64,000 bases of DNA from Micrasema longulum (GCA_022494885.1 JAGVSM010001332.1:124001-188000); one strand, 5' to 3'; shown: positions 46,225 to 57,346, counted from the first letter of the stretch. Notes: a model not told the origin generated them from the sequence alone. Translations and numbers: made by a program.

Positions 46225-46810
46225 TAGACAATTTTTTTTTTTATTTGAAAATTTATTTATTAACCCTTACGGATTATTACATTTATTTTACAAAAATAAT
46301 ATATACATTTTTTATTCATACTCTGTTGTTCAAAATAATATTTTTTACATCTTTTGAAAAGTTTGTCTGAGTCTTTTGTTTAGTTTTGTTTGGTAGTTTA
46401 TTGTATAATTTCAGTCCCTGGTTTATTAGTCTCGACTGTCCTTGTCTTGTTTTAGAAAGTTGTATATGATATCTTTCTGATATTCTCGTATTATGTTCAT
46501 GTTTACTACAATTGTTAACAAGTTTTAGGTCTTCGTCTATAATTACATGAGTGGCTAATTTATGAATAAATTTAAATGATTCTAGTTGAAAGAGTTCAGA
46601 TATATTTCATTGCTTAGTTTGTTTAAAAAGTTCTCTAGTTGCTGTTAAATAGGAATGGTCATATACTAACTTTAATATTTTATTTTGTTGTCTTCGTAGT
46701 CTGTTAATGTCATTTTGATATCCTGTTCCCAACAGTAGTTGCATATGACATATTTTAGTTTTTACATAGGCTTCATACATTATAACTTTTTCCGTTTACG
46801 GAACTAAATT
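46225..46810 (-). mobile_element. LINE ORF2 3' end
   Basis: The minus strand gives, nearly continuously, YEAYVKTKICHMQLLLGTGY, RRQQNKILKLVYDHSYLTAT, KFIHKLATHVIIDEDLK, SRLINQGLKLYNKLPNKTKQ, ending with AT-rich 3' UTR. The same protein segment is at 57070-57345 on the plus strand. One stop interrupts the frame. Confidence 0.75.
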
Positions 46811-46950
46811 TAAGATTTTTTTAAAAAGACTCGATAATATCGTTACTTTGCTAATTTGATATTATAATAGTGATGTAACTACTAAATAGTTTTCAGCAGA
46901 TGAATAATTGGTCTCGAAATCCATCCCTCCCTTTAGAAGTGTTGACCTGG

Positions 46951-47252
46951 CTATTGTTGACCGGAATATTGACCTTGGCGTTGTTGACCTGGACGTTGGT
47001 AGCCTTGGTGTTGTTCTGGGTGTTGTTGACCCGGGTAATAACGTAGGTTTATTTGACCAGGGTGTTCGTGATGACCTTTCTTATAGATAATCTTATTATC
47101 AAATGTTCTTACTCTACAATAACTATTTGATTTACTCCTCAGAGAACACGACCACCTAGTGATCCCTTTTTTGGCCTCGCCATTCATATTATAAGTGTAG
47201 TTGTTATACACAAGCAATATTTTTCCCTTCGAGGATTGTATGAACCGTAAAT
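46951..47252 (-). CDS. mod(mdg4): Alternative terminal exon, FLYWCH plus Q/P/G-rich tail
   Basis: A 99-residue tail, the longest FLYWCH exon here. The acceptor is GATATGTGTTTTAG, then AT in the shared phase. It reads LRFIQSSKGKILLVY (1-15), NNYTYNMNG (16-24), R32-W33-S-C35, C45 (a long CX9C loop), then H61-E-H63. After the finger comes a low-complexity tail of about 36 residues rich in Gln, Gly and Pro (PGQQ, PEQ, HQGYQ, RPGQQ, GQYSGQQ) before TAG. The tail may mediate protein contacts; it is absent from all other exons. The acceptor lies in the first unit of a 76-bp tandem array (47249-47630), which copies the splice site four more times. Closest relative: the exon at 57842-58089 (shared NYTYNM and GHH-x-HP). 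Confidence 0.87.
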
Positions 47253-47630
47253 CTAAAACACATATCGATGATTAAAACATACATTTATATATTATACGAC
47301 CACTCCATAACTATTGGATCCATCAAATCTAAAACACATATCGATGATTAAAACATACATATATATATTATACGACCACTCCATAACTATTGGATCCATC
47401 AAATCTAAAACACATATCGATGATTACAACATACATATTTATATTATATGACCACTCCATAACTATTGGATCCATCAAATCTAAAACACATATCGATGAT
47501 TAAAACATACATATATATATATTATATGACCACTCCATAACTATTGGATCCATCAAATCTAAAACACATATCGATGATTACGACATACATATATATATTA
47601 TATGACCACTCCATAACTATTGGATCCAAT
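47249..47630. repeat. 76-bp minisatellite, five units, carrying splice acceptors
   Basis: Units start at 47249, 47325, 47401, 47477 and 47555 (spacings 76, 76, 76, 78) and are nearly identical; differences are a few bases and the length of an (at)n run. Each unit contains, on the minus strand, GATATGTGTTTTAG followed by AT, i.e. the same acceptor that begins the 46951-47252 exon. Confidence 0.93.
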
Positions 47631-47639
47631 AGCCTCCAG

Positions 47640-49195
47640 GCGTCCCTGTCGACGTTATTTCCGTAAAAACTGAATCTTATATTCATTGAATTGTACTGAC
47701 TATGTGTATTTGATTGATAACAAATTATTGACAATGAAAGATTTTAAAGTTTCTATGTTTTGCTATTTTCGCAGTACAATTGTTATTAAAGTTTAAAAAA
47801 ATTGATAGTGATTATGCGAAATTGAAGAAAGACACAAGTTTTAGTAAACAGTTCCGGGAAAAGCGTGGGTGCTTTCATTGTAATTCCATATTTAGCAATT
47901 ATTGCGCTGCCCTCGAGAATCCGAAAAAAAGAGATAGCAAATCAGGATACACAAACGAACATTCGTGTTAAAAAGGGATACTTATATTTCCTTAGATCGT
48001 ATTTATTTCTGTGTAACTCATTACCATAGATATGACACTAGCTGGCAGCTGTCAATATTTGAAATGTTTTAAAAATATAGCAATAAATTGTCAGCCTATT
48101 CTATAAACTGGATTGTATTTAAGAATAAAATTATATTTCTGTTTTGTTTTTCCACTATATTTTCTGTTGCTAGGCAGAGTCAATCAATGGCCCGTGTACG
48201 TTTCTATAAGTATAAACAATATACATAAAAGTTCCAAAATATTTAGATACAAGAGTTCGAACATAGCCAGAATATTTATGAAAATACATTTTTTTATTGA
48301 TTACGGTAACCCATTCAACAAGGATGATTTGTGCAATATAGTGTGCTTTAAAGGTCAGTTTAGAAAAATTATAAAAACCTAATACATTCCAGTTAAAAAA
48401 TTATAGAATTTAAAACAATCAATTCGAATAAGTGCAAAACTACTTCTAGGGATAAGATATATTTTCGTGTTAAAGAGTGAAAAATTATCAAAGAAAAATA
48501 TTATCCTTGCACCTTTAATGTTAGTAATCAAATGATGTCTCGAATGTGTTTTTATTTGAATAAATTAGTAGAAACAACAAATAAATGAACAACAAACTAC
48601 TTACGGAATCAGCATTGAATCAAACAACAATCTAATTCTAATTTACTTAAAATCAAATGAAAAACATGAATTTGTTTTTAAATGTTTATTTGATAATTAA
48701 AAATAAAACTTTTTACCTAATATTAAAATGTACTCTGATATGTTAGTTCGGCAACCGTACTATTGTAAAAATGAGAGCTATGTTTTTATAATAATTTTGA
48801 ATACAAAAAATGCAAATTTGTTCAAACGTTTTGGATGGATCAAGGTATAAAAACTCTCCAAATTAAGGAACAATTTAATAATTTAGCGTATTTGATAACA
48901 GTTATATTTTTTAAATGTTATAGAAGCAATTTTTGTATTCTTTGTTTTTATTATGTACCTATCTATCATTCTTTGTTAAATTTATTCATATTGGTTTTAA
49001 GAATTTACATTTGTTTTGATTATTCATCGATCTTTAATTTGAATATTCAATTTGGCTATTCATCTATCACTGTTTTTACTATTGACCTATCTGTGATTGG
49101 ATTACTTATATTTATTAGAATAATTTATTTTTTGTTTTTACTATTCAACAATCACTGTTTCGATTTTTCATAATTCTCTGTTCTTACGATTCATC
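47640..49195. other. AT-rich spacer with a repeat
   Basis: 47890-48065 is homologous to 18410-18570. The 48113-48382 plus frame (89 codons) has no recognisable domain. 48835-49173 is a low-complexity F/I/Y-rich frame, probably noncoding. Confidence 0.4.
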
Positions 49196-49201
49196 TTTGA
49201 T

Positions 49202-49668
49202 TTAATTACTTTTTTTGGTTTTCTTAATTTGTCGACAACTTTTTGTTAAAAAGTTAGACAGTTCCTGGTTTCTGCTAACGAAATTCTTCACCCATTGCAA
49301 TCCAGGAAGATTGTTTTTGAATTGAGGTACATTCCTGCCACTTTTTTCCAAATAATTTTGAATGACCAAACGCAATGTCAAGGCAAAATCAGAGGGGAGA
49401 ACCCTTGTATTCTCAATGATACAAGAAACGAAAGATCGTTCTTCTTCGACAGAGAATACTGGTTGTTTGCCAGGTTTTTTTGAGTGTTTATTCTTTAGAC
49501 GATTCCTCAACGTGCCTCTGGGTACCTGAAAGAATTTGGCAGCACCTCTCTGGGTCATTTCCTTGCTTCTGATTGCCTCCAAACACCGCTGCAACGCTGT
49601 CTGAGAATACTGGTTATATACCCGCGGACTGCGTAGACGGGGTGAATGCATTGATATCAATGCTTGAA
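49202..49668 (-). CDS. Alternative terminal exon, psq HTH plus CENP-B/Tc5-type domain
   Basis: A 154-residue tail. The acceptor is GGTGTGTTTTTAG, then TT in the shared phase. Residues 1-18 are a linker (QALISMHSPRLRSPR). A pipsqueak HTH follows: YSQTALQRCLEAIRSKEM (20-37), TQRGAAKFFQVPRGTLRNRL (38-57). After a basic linker comes a CENP-B/Tc5-type region: EEERSFVSCIIEN (74-86), LRLVIQNYLE (98-107), VPQFKNNLPGLQWV (113-126), FVSRNQEL (129-136), ending in a basic KKTKKSN. This is the N-terminal DNA-binding half of a pogo/Tigger-type transposase, with no DDE catalytic domain after it. It is 48 % identical, without a gap over residues 20-136, to the exon at 55235. Strand and phase place it in the FLYWCH array; a BTB fusion would make a new DNA-binding isoform. 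A pure transposon remnant is unlikely given the intact frame and splice site. Confidence 0.84.
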
Positions 49669-49689
49669 CTAAAAACACACCACATATTG

Positions 49690-51470
49690 TAAGTAAATAA
49701 ACAAGAATATGGTTAAGATTTTTTACTATGAACTGATTTTATTATCAATATCTGTACCTTAAAGCTGAAAGGCTGGAAGTCACATTTTTTGCAAAATTGA
49801 GTTATGAATGTCATTTTGTTCAAATATTCAGATTCTATTAACGCTAAAAACATTGGAGTCCTCCAGTATACCCTTATTGAAATAGCTTGTTCTAAAACAC
49901 CAGTAGTGCAGTAATAATACTAATGCTTTCAACAAAATTCAACGGTTTGATGGTATTAAAGCAGTGGATACCTAATAAACTCCACAATTTTTATAACAAA
50001 CTACCTCTGACCCAGTGAGCGATTTGCAAATACTTAACCATTATATCATTTTTTTTGCCGTTAATTTCATTATTTTACTTTGCTTTTTTTTCGCATAATG
50101 ATTTCATTCAATAACTGTTTTATTGCTATTAATATGTCATTAAATTTATATTTACCTGTTATTTTCAAAAATAATTAATGTTTTAATTAATGGCACGTAA
50201 TTTAATGTCTTTTCCTAAAGAAAGTTTTATTAATACATTGTTTTTCATTCAATATTCTACATTAGTTTTTAAACTAAAGTCCGAGGAGGAATTAGGCGGC
50301 AGGCCGGGCGGTTGGATCAAAAAACATTGAAGTCCCATAGTTATTTGATAGTCCATACTTGAAAAGTTTTTTCACTTAAATATTCCTTTCAAAAGCCCAT
50401 AAATAAAAATAAAAAACAGCAATAAATTGTGTTTTTACTTCGAGATACATTTGAAACAGTTTTACAACTTCAAACCGCTCTCCTGAACAATTTACGAAAT
50501 GTGTTCCAACATTTCAGCATTAACGTAAAGATATTATTTTTGCGTTGAGCACACTGAATTTGCGTCTATGTTCGGACTGAATCAGCTGTCATTAAACAGG
50601 CTTCCGAGGTGACTTTTCATCTACGTTTTCTCTTTCAGTTTAAAATACCTTGATATTAATCCATTATTGACTCCACGCTAAGTTAACCACCATTTTTATA
50701 TTCTTAATAATTATTCTAGTAAATATCTAAGTAAATGTATTTACAATGTTTTCAATTACCACGTCAATAACGTAAATGAAGAGAGCAAAGGCCTATTTTT
50801 TTACAAGTATACAGTCCACAACGTACCAAATATAATATTTTAATTGTCAATATTTTATTTTTTATATTACGCGATTACGGTCGTAATGTCGAAGAGTCGT
50901 AAGTCAACGACTACCTGTTATCAATTGTAAATAAACCTTTTATGTTTTTTTTACACAACAAACAGAATTACAAAATATTTTTTTAAACAATTAACTCGCC
51001 GTTGAGACCGCCATCAACAGATTCGAGTTTATTTATTTTTTAAACATTGTTTTTCAACAAAAACTATTTAAGGTAGTATTATTGGGTTATTTAGCCATTT
51101 TGTGTTCGATACCCATTATTATTCATTTGGTTTCATGTTTTTTTTTATCGTTTGTATATTGTATTTGTTTATTTTGTATGGTTTATCACATTGCACTTTA
51201 AAAATATAAACATTTTAAAATGTAAAAACCCATTGTGAACGTTAAAAATATACAAAATAAAAATAGAATTTTCGAGTTATTTTTAAATAAATCAATTAAA
51301 TAAATAAAACACGTTAAAAAATATCTAAATAAAATTTATTGGGACTTGTTAAAGGCCAAACCGACATTTAAAAAAATAAAGTTTCAATACAGCTTAAGCT
51401 AACTTAATTAATAGTATAAACATTAAGATTAAAGAGTACTTTTAAAAAAAACTAACATTGTAACTGAAAT
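49690..51470. other. AT-rich spacer, no gene seen
   Basis: A small GC-rich island at 50278-50325 (gaggaggaattaggcggcag) is unexplained; it carries no ORF of note. Confidence 0.4.
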
Positions 51471-51474
51471 ATTT

Positions 51475-51662
51475 TAACAGAGATTGAGAGTATTTTGGGG
51501 AAGGACATATGGAAGTCTCGGCATTTGCTGGGTTTGTGACCTATCATTGGCTATTTTAAATAGACCTTTACGTACTGTGATACATTCACCATTCTGCCTA
51601 TGTTTAAACATCCGTTTTTCTTCAATTCTTCCATCTGTAGATTTTTGTGAAGTAAATGGTTT
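51475..51662 (-). repeat. Repeat RD, partial
   Basis: Contains 'acatatggaagtctcggcat', 'ggctattttaaatagacctt' and 'cttccatctgtagatttttg'. Confidence 0.6.
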
Positions 51663-51805
51663 TCGTAAATGGACCAGCCTATAGCCGATTTCACACCGGT
51701 TGCGGTCGTACAAATCCACACGACATGGTAAAATGAGATTGGATTTATTTTGCTGATGCAATTATTTTTTTACTGGCTTGTTAAAAATCTTGCAAAAGGA
51801 AATCG

Positions 51806-51850
51806 AGTCGGCCTCGTGGTCGACAGGTTAGTACGTTTGCCTTCTATGAA
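51806..51850 (+). mobile_element. SINE family B head
   Basis: Only the tRNA-like start tcggcctcgtggtcgacagg is present. Confidence 0.5.
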
Positions 51851-52025
51851 AAAAATAAATTTAAATTAAAAAAATTGTAATACAATCAAAATCATTCACC
51901 CTATAAAAGTACATATATTGTAAGCAGAGGCGGTTTCTTAGTGTGTGCATACGTGCAGTGCACTGCCACGTAAAACATGTGAACTTAATGTATAAATAAT
52001 TAATGGTAAAATATGTGCTACAATT

Positions 52026-52288
52026 TCGGCCTCGTGGTGTATTGGTCAGTGCGTTTGCCTACCATGCGAGAGGTCTCGGCTTCGATTCCCGACATGGTTG
52101 ATATGAAATATTGATTTAAAAGGGTGTTTTCAAACTGGAATATTTCGTAGTTCCTGGACTGATACCTAAAGCGTAAGACGGATCATAATACCTTCATATA
52201 ACAAAAATGATCAAGATACGCTGCATTTGGTGTACCAATGCAGTTCCCTGTGCACCATTGGGTGCGGAAAGCGAATGATGATAATGAC
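52026..52288 (+). mobile_element. SINE family B, nearly full-length
   Basis: Head tcggcctcgtggtgtattgg, B box GCTTCGATTCC, body 'ttcctggactgatacctaaa', tail 'accattgggtgcggaaag' and (atg)n-like end. Confidence 0.85.
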
Positions 52289-52289
52289 A

Positions 52290-53850
52290 ACGAGACAGGG
52301 ATTTATTGCAACATTATATTAAATCCTAGCGCCGAAAGGTCTAGCGAGATCAACTATAGCGGACAATTTTCTAATTTCGTCATATCACGCATGCGCTTAT
52401 CGTCACAAGCACATTCTGGTTTGCAAGAGCTTTTACCCTGAATTTGTATAAAAAATACCAAGGCCTCGATTATGAACGCTATCTTCATCTGTTTACGTCG
52501 AGACGGTATACTTAACTTCTGTACTATCTATATCTTACCTCGGTATGTTCTACCTACTTGCCATATCGAAATCATATGATCGAAACAAACTAATGAATGA
52601 CTGAAAAACTTAGTCCGCGTTCCTTGCTTCATTAACATTTAAAGTAGTTCTCATTTATATTTTAAATAGGCTTCTGTGATAGAAAGTGCCCACTTCAAAG
52701 CGATTATAAACTTTAAAAAACCCCAATTCAAGCAAAAAAAGCTCGCTTGTATAAGATTTTTATATGACTTTAAACCATTGCCAAAACGATATGCTTAACG
52801 ATCGTCTGCATTTATCTACTGAGAAAGTACTGAGCGATTACAAGGCCGACTCTCGATACGTTCTCTCAGAAAGATAGTCAAACGGATGGAAAAAATTTAA
52901 TAACAAAATTTATTTTTTACAGTGGTAACTTTCTAACGCCTAGATACTCTTATATGTTAATAGAACAGAACCTAGCGTCTTTATTTTTTGCATCAATGCG
53001 TTCGTTTTATTAAACTGACAGTTGTGTCGGAATTAAATTCGACTTCAAGATTTACTTTTTTCTCTCTCATATTTTTAATGGGCTTTTAAGAAAAAAAGTG
53101 CCGTCCCCAAAACGATTAAAAATTTTAATAAATTATAATTAAAGGAAAAATTGCTCGCTGGAACTAAATTTTTAACAATTTTAATGCGTAGATAAACGTA
53201 TCGAGGGATTCTAGACCCGTCGGTATAAACCGATGTACTTACATCAAAACTTGATGGTGGGGGAATCGGTAGTATATCTTTGTAGTCAGTCGGGAGCATT
53301 TTATCTTCAACTATGACGTCATACTGAAGCTATGTCATTTTAGAGCGTAGATATGTGTACCGTGACGTACGTTTCCCCTTGTTTCATATTGTTGTACCTA
53401 CCCAAAACTTGAGGAAGGGGGGTCGGTAGTATATCTTTGTAATCGCTAGAGAGAATTTTTTTCAACTATACCGCCAAGGTGAAGGTATGACGTCTTTATC
53501 TTCTAATCATATTTGAGGCCCAGATATAGTAAAACCGTGGCTTGAGCGAGATAGACTATGCACCATACCGGTGACTTGTACGTCAGAGGAAGAAATGAAT
53601 ACACACACAAGTGCCTGCGCATGCTCAGATTTGGAGTTCATTTGTAACATGACTTTGAACATGCGCACTGACAGAATATTAGTAAGAATTAATGTTAATT
53701 AATGCGTATAAAACATGCAAACAGAAACAAAGGCGAATTTAGCGTTCTGAACTTGTTTCAATGCGCGGGCTGTCATTGCACCTAATTTCGTTTGTTTACC
53801 ACGTCAGACTGATCATATAATATTAATTATCCCTTCCTGGCGATGTGGAG
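52290..53850. other. Unclassified, with a degenerate tandem duplication
   Basis: 53258-53340 and 53415-53500 share 'cggtagtatatctttgta(g/a)tc', 'ttcaactat' and 'tatgacgtc(a/t)t', a decayed duplication with a period of about 155-160 bp. Repeated words such as 'cgtagataaacgtatcga/gcgtagatatgtgtaccg' suggest more decayed units. No coding frame is supported. Confidence 0.35.
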
Positions 53851-53854
53851 CTAG

Positions 53855-53965
53855 TACACATCGCATCTAATAACTCGATTATATCTATAAATATAATAAA
53901 TTCTGGATTATGATTTTCGGTATTCCTCTGTTATACATTTACATATCGGTTAAAGAGCTTTTTTA
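53855..53965. mobile_element. Left part of an element related to 8940-9310
   Basis: Block 'gatgtggagctagtacacatc' and following AT-rich DNA match the right end of the 8940 element in reverse; its other part is at 54870-55110. Confidence 0.5.
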
Positions 53966-54049
53966 AATGAAATAATTAATATTTATTGGGAACAGAAAAA
54001 ACTTTTTATCATAAATTGCAGATAAATCACGAATAGAATAAAAATATTA

Positions 54050-54750
54050 CCCATATTTATTTATTATATTTATACGGCCTAAGCCAATTACAACAGTTAC
54101 ATGAAGAAACATAAATGCAAGAAACTAAACAAAAAGAACATAAAACTATTAAGCAAAGACAAACAAGGGCAAAACAATAATTGTATACAATATATTAAAA
54201 AAACGAAAGACCAAAAACTTTGAGCTAAACCATGCCAATCCAACTTCATCCCACACTGTTTAGTCGCGAAGAGATCTACGAAAAGCCGGAAGATCTATCC
54301 CAAAAAATTCCAAGTCGTGTGATGAATTGACTAATCTACACATTCTGGACATTGGGGCATAAAACCAAAGTTGCTCTTAGAATATTTTATAAATAGCAGA
54401 TTTTGACTTCTGGTGACACGGTTGTGAACATGAAAAGAAATTGATTGCAACAGAGATGGGACATCACTTAAAGAATTAAGTATTTTGAAAATGCATATAA
54501 GGTCCATCTCAGTTCTACGTCTCTCCAATGAAGACAGATTAAGAGATTGCTCTATTTCAAAATAAGAATAATTACCCCTTTGTAATCCGAGCAACCATGC
54601 CACTTTTCTTAAAAAACGGTGTTGGACAGACTCGATATGGTCAATATGAGTCCTGTAAAATGGAGACCAAATAGGAGAAGCGTATTCCATATGTCGCAAG
54701 TCGCGGTGTATGACGTAAAAGAAAACTGAATATACAATTATCTCACACAC
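54050..54750 (-). mobile_element. LINE ORF2 3' end (CR1/jockey-like)
   Basis: The minus strand is open over 54331-54750: EYASPIWSPFYRTHIDHIE, VQHRFLRKVAWLLG, LERRRTEMDLICIFKILNSL, FHVHNRVTRSQNLLFIKY. The motif order (YASPiWsP, iE.vQ.rFlR, L..RR...dl..lyKil+g, f.vp....R) is classic for jockey/CR1 ORF2 C-termini. It ends at about 54050 in a short antisense 3' UTR and splits the element at 53855/54870. Confidence 0.82.
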
Positions 54751-54869
54751 TCTGTACTTTACACTATAGATACTGCAGATATATTCGGGAGCGAGAGACG
54801 CGGACGCGGACGCGTTATACGCGTTAACAGAAAAGTTGCAAGTACTTATGCCAGACGCCGATTAGTAGC

Positions 54870-55110
54870 TCATCGAATTTCGTCAGGGGTAGTTCTTTCG
54901 TTCGAGTTGCGAGCATGAGCTGATGATTTTTTCATGTTTTTAGCAATTAGATGAAAAATATTATTTCTTTTGATTTAAACTGTAAATAATTGAAGCACTT
55001 GCCTATGCATATTCCATTTTTTAGATTTAAAATCTCTCATTTTTGCATGTGTAATGACAACACAACACCGTAACGCGCGGATGTTTTCGGCACAGTAAGG
55101 GAAGGGTTAA
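54870..55110. mobile_element. Right part of the element related to 8940-9310
   Basis: Contains 'caacaccgtaacgcgcggat' and 'gatttttttcatg' blocks seen in reverse at 8940-9150, and ends 'gtaagggaagggttaa'. Confidence 0.5.
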
Positions 55111-55234
55111 TTAACTTGATTTAAACGTTGACAAAATGTAACAAAATGCACTACCAGTGTTTTTAGTCAGGAGCCGCCTGTGATTCATGTGAAAATCAGT
55201 TTAATGTTTTAATCCGTATGGTAAATGCTTAAAT

Positions 55235-55686
55235 CTAGCTAAATTTACAACGCCTAGCATTTTCTAATTTTAATTTTAAATCCGTATTCCTCTTCATAAA
55301 ACCACTAACCCAATCGAGCCCGGGCATATTATCTGTGAATAGGGGAACGGTTCTTTTTTTTCTTTCCAGATATTTTTTAACCATCAATCTAATTTCTAAA
55401 TAAGTCACTTTAGATCCTGAATCGATTATTTTTAATATGCATGATACAAATGACCTCTCTTCGTCTTCTGTAAATATTGTTCTTTTGACGGATTTCTTGG
55501 GGGCAAGGTTAAGTAGTCTTTTTCTAAGCGTTGATCTGGGAATGCGGAAGTATTTGGCTGCTTCGCTTTGGTTCATTTTCTTACTTTTTACAGCTTCAAC
55601 CCCTTGCTGCAGCAGAACTTGTGAATAGTTAGACCGACTCTTACTCGATTTACGCTTTTTGGTTTTCGTAAGAATTCGTTCATCAT
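55235..55686 (-). CDS. Alternative terminal exon, psq HTH plus CENP-B/Tc5-type domain
   Basis: A 149-residue tail. The acceptor is TTTTATTTATAG, then AT in the shared phase. It starts with a basic linker (DERILTKTKKRKSSKSR), then the psq HTH: YSQVLLQQGVEAVKSKKM (20-37), NQSEAAKYFRIPRSTLRKRL (38-57). The second domain has DEERSFVSCIL (74-84), IRLMVKKYLE (98-107), VPLFTDNMPGLDWV (113-126), FMKRNTDL (129-136), and a basic end (ARRCKFS). It is colinear with the exon at 49202 at every landmark (56 of 117 identical), so the two are duplicates that have diverged considerably while keeping the frame, which argues for selection. The DDE catalytic region of pogo-type transposases is absent. Downstream on the same strand comes the paralogue, upstream the FLYWCH exon at 57842. 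Confidence 0.84.
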
Positions 55687-55819
55687 CTATAAATAAAATT
55701 AAAATAGAAAACATTAATACTACATCTTATTACAAAAGACAATATTTTTCCGAAATTTGAATTAATAGATATTTTTTCATTTATGTAACCTTTAAAAGCT
55801 TTGTATTTCGCAACTGAAT

Positions 55820-56245
55820 TTCAGGTGTTCACTGCAATATTTCACTATCCCTGGACTGGCATCTGAACCGTAAATATGCCCGCCTTATCTTCACGTAACA
55901 TATCGGTAATCAGATGGCAGAAGGAACCATCTGAATAGTTTTTCTGTGTTTTACTTTTCAAAGGTTATAATGAATATTTCAGTAAATACACATATAAAAG
56001 GAAAAAAAAAACAGCATAATTTAGAATGGTAATTTATTATTGAAAAGCAACACTAAAATATTTTAGTTTGTGGATTAAAGTCTTGAAATTGAATCGTATT
56101 TCAGCTCTCCTGAACATTTTTGTAAATTACGGAAGGTCCCTTCTGCCATCTGACTACCGAAATGATCAAAATACGCTGTATTTTTGGTGTACCAATTTAG
56201 TGCTCTAAGCACTATTAGATGCGGATAGGTAAATGATAATGGAGA
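55820..56245 (+). mobile_element. SINE family B interrupted by a foldback element
   Basis: The body half at 55820-55902 (tcactatccctggactggca ... cttcacgtaaca) and the tail at 56161-56245 (aatgatcaaaatacgctgta ... tgcggataggtaaatgataa) join cleanly if the 258 bp between them are removed. Confidence 0.8.
55903..56160. mobile_element. 258-bp foldback inserted in a SINE
   Basis: Terminal inverted repeats tcggtaatcagatggcagaa and, from the other end, tcggtagtcagatggcagaa, continuing for about 28 bp with few changes. The interior is AT-rich, with no ORF. Confidence 0.82.
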
Positions 56246-56259
56246 TGCATGGCAACCCA

Positions 56260-57065
56260 ATATTTTATACGAAAATCACATACTGCGACGAATAAATTTA
56301 AGTAGGTACGCCGTCACATATTTTCGCACGGATTACACTCACCGTTTCTCTATGATACGCGATGTGAGCTATTGGTCGCATCGAATAATCTCTTTTTGCT
56401 CTATGATTTCTTAACACAATACTAAAATCGAGAAAAGCATTTTATTTTCTTTTCTCCCTTAGTAGATTTACCACTTCCTTCATTCTTGAAAGCGTCTTTA
56501 CATATTTATTCTGCTTGTCTACGAAAAGATTTTTGGCTCATTTATTTTTTTGTTATATTTAGTTATAAATGTGCTAAACTTGCTTCGTTTCTTTGTTGTT
56601 CTCAATAAGTGTTTTTTTTATGTTAATATTTTGTTTTTTTATAGTCCCGAATTGAGTTGTTATAACTCCAGGAAATGTACAGTATTATACTTGTAAAATA
56701 CTTTGTTTTATATGATTTATAAATAAATAAAATAATTAAGGTTCGTCTGGTGCGCAGTTCAAATGGAGTGGAGAAAATATATTTTGGTCTCTTGTTCCCC
56801 TCGACTGATCTGGTCGGTGGAAGAGCAAGCTCTGGTGAGTGCTTCGCCCCCATCACAATACATAATAATATATTGTAGATCGTACAAAAAATCAAAATAT
56901 TTTAAGACAAATTTTATGTTTGTTTTAAGTATTCTTTTATCATTGGTTCTTCGCATGGCAATTTTTTTTGAAAACATTTACAAAGGGTTATTTAGTTGTT
57001 ATAACCAAATCACCTTTTTGACACTTCTTGAATATTTTCCGCTATGCCTGTCCCAGATTTAAATT
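56260..57065. other. Unclassified spacer
   Basis: 56740-56870 is GC-richer (tgatctggtcggtggaagag) and unrecognised. No gene seen. Confidence 0.35.
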
Positions 57066-57069
57066 ATAT

Positions 57070-57346
57070 TCGGATTTTAACTGTTAAACAATCAAATGTA
57101 ACTAAACTTTTTCAACTAGAATCATCCAAATTTACTTAAAAATAAGCCACTGATGTAATTGTAGACAAAGAACTTAAAAATATAATAAACACGGACACAA
57201 TGCGATAATATCATAACAATATCACGAACAATATTCCAAAATGGACAAGGACAGTTGAGACTAATAAACCAAGGACTGGAATTATCCAATAAACTACCGG
57301 ACAAAACTAAACAGAAGACTCAGACAACTTTTCAAAAAGATAAGAG
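57070..57346 (+). mobile_element. LINE ORF2 3' fragment
   Basis: The plus strand gives LINQGLELSNKLPDKTKQKT QTTFQKD (over 57255-57340), the same segment as the minus-strand element at 46225-46810, preceded by a frameshifted version of the 'kFihkLAt.VI.de.LK' part. Confidence 0.7.

Noticed and set aside
48835..49173. 112-codon plus frame rich in F, I and Y
   Set aside because: Low-complexity translation of AT-rich DNA without domain, start context or conservation evidence.
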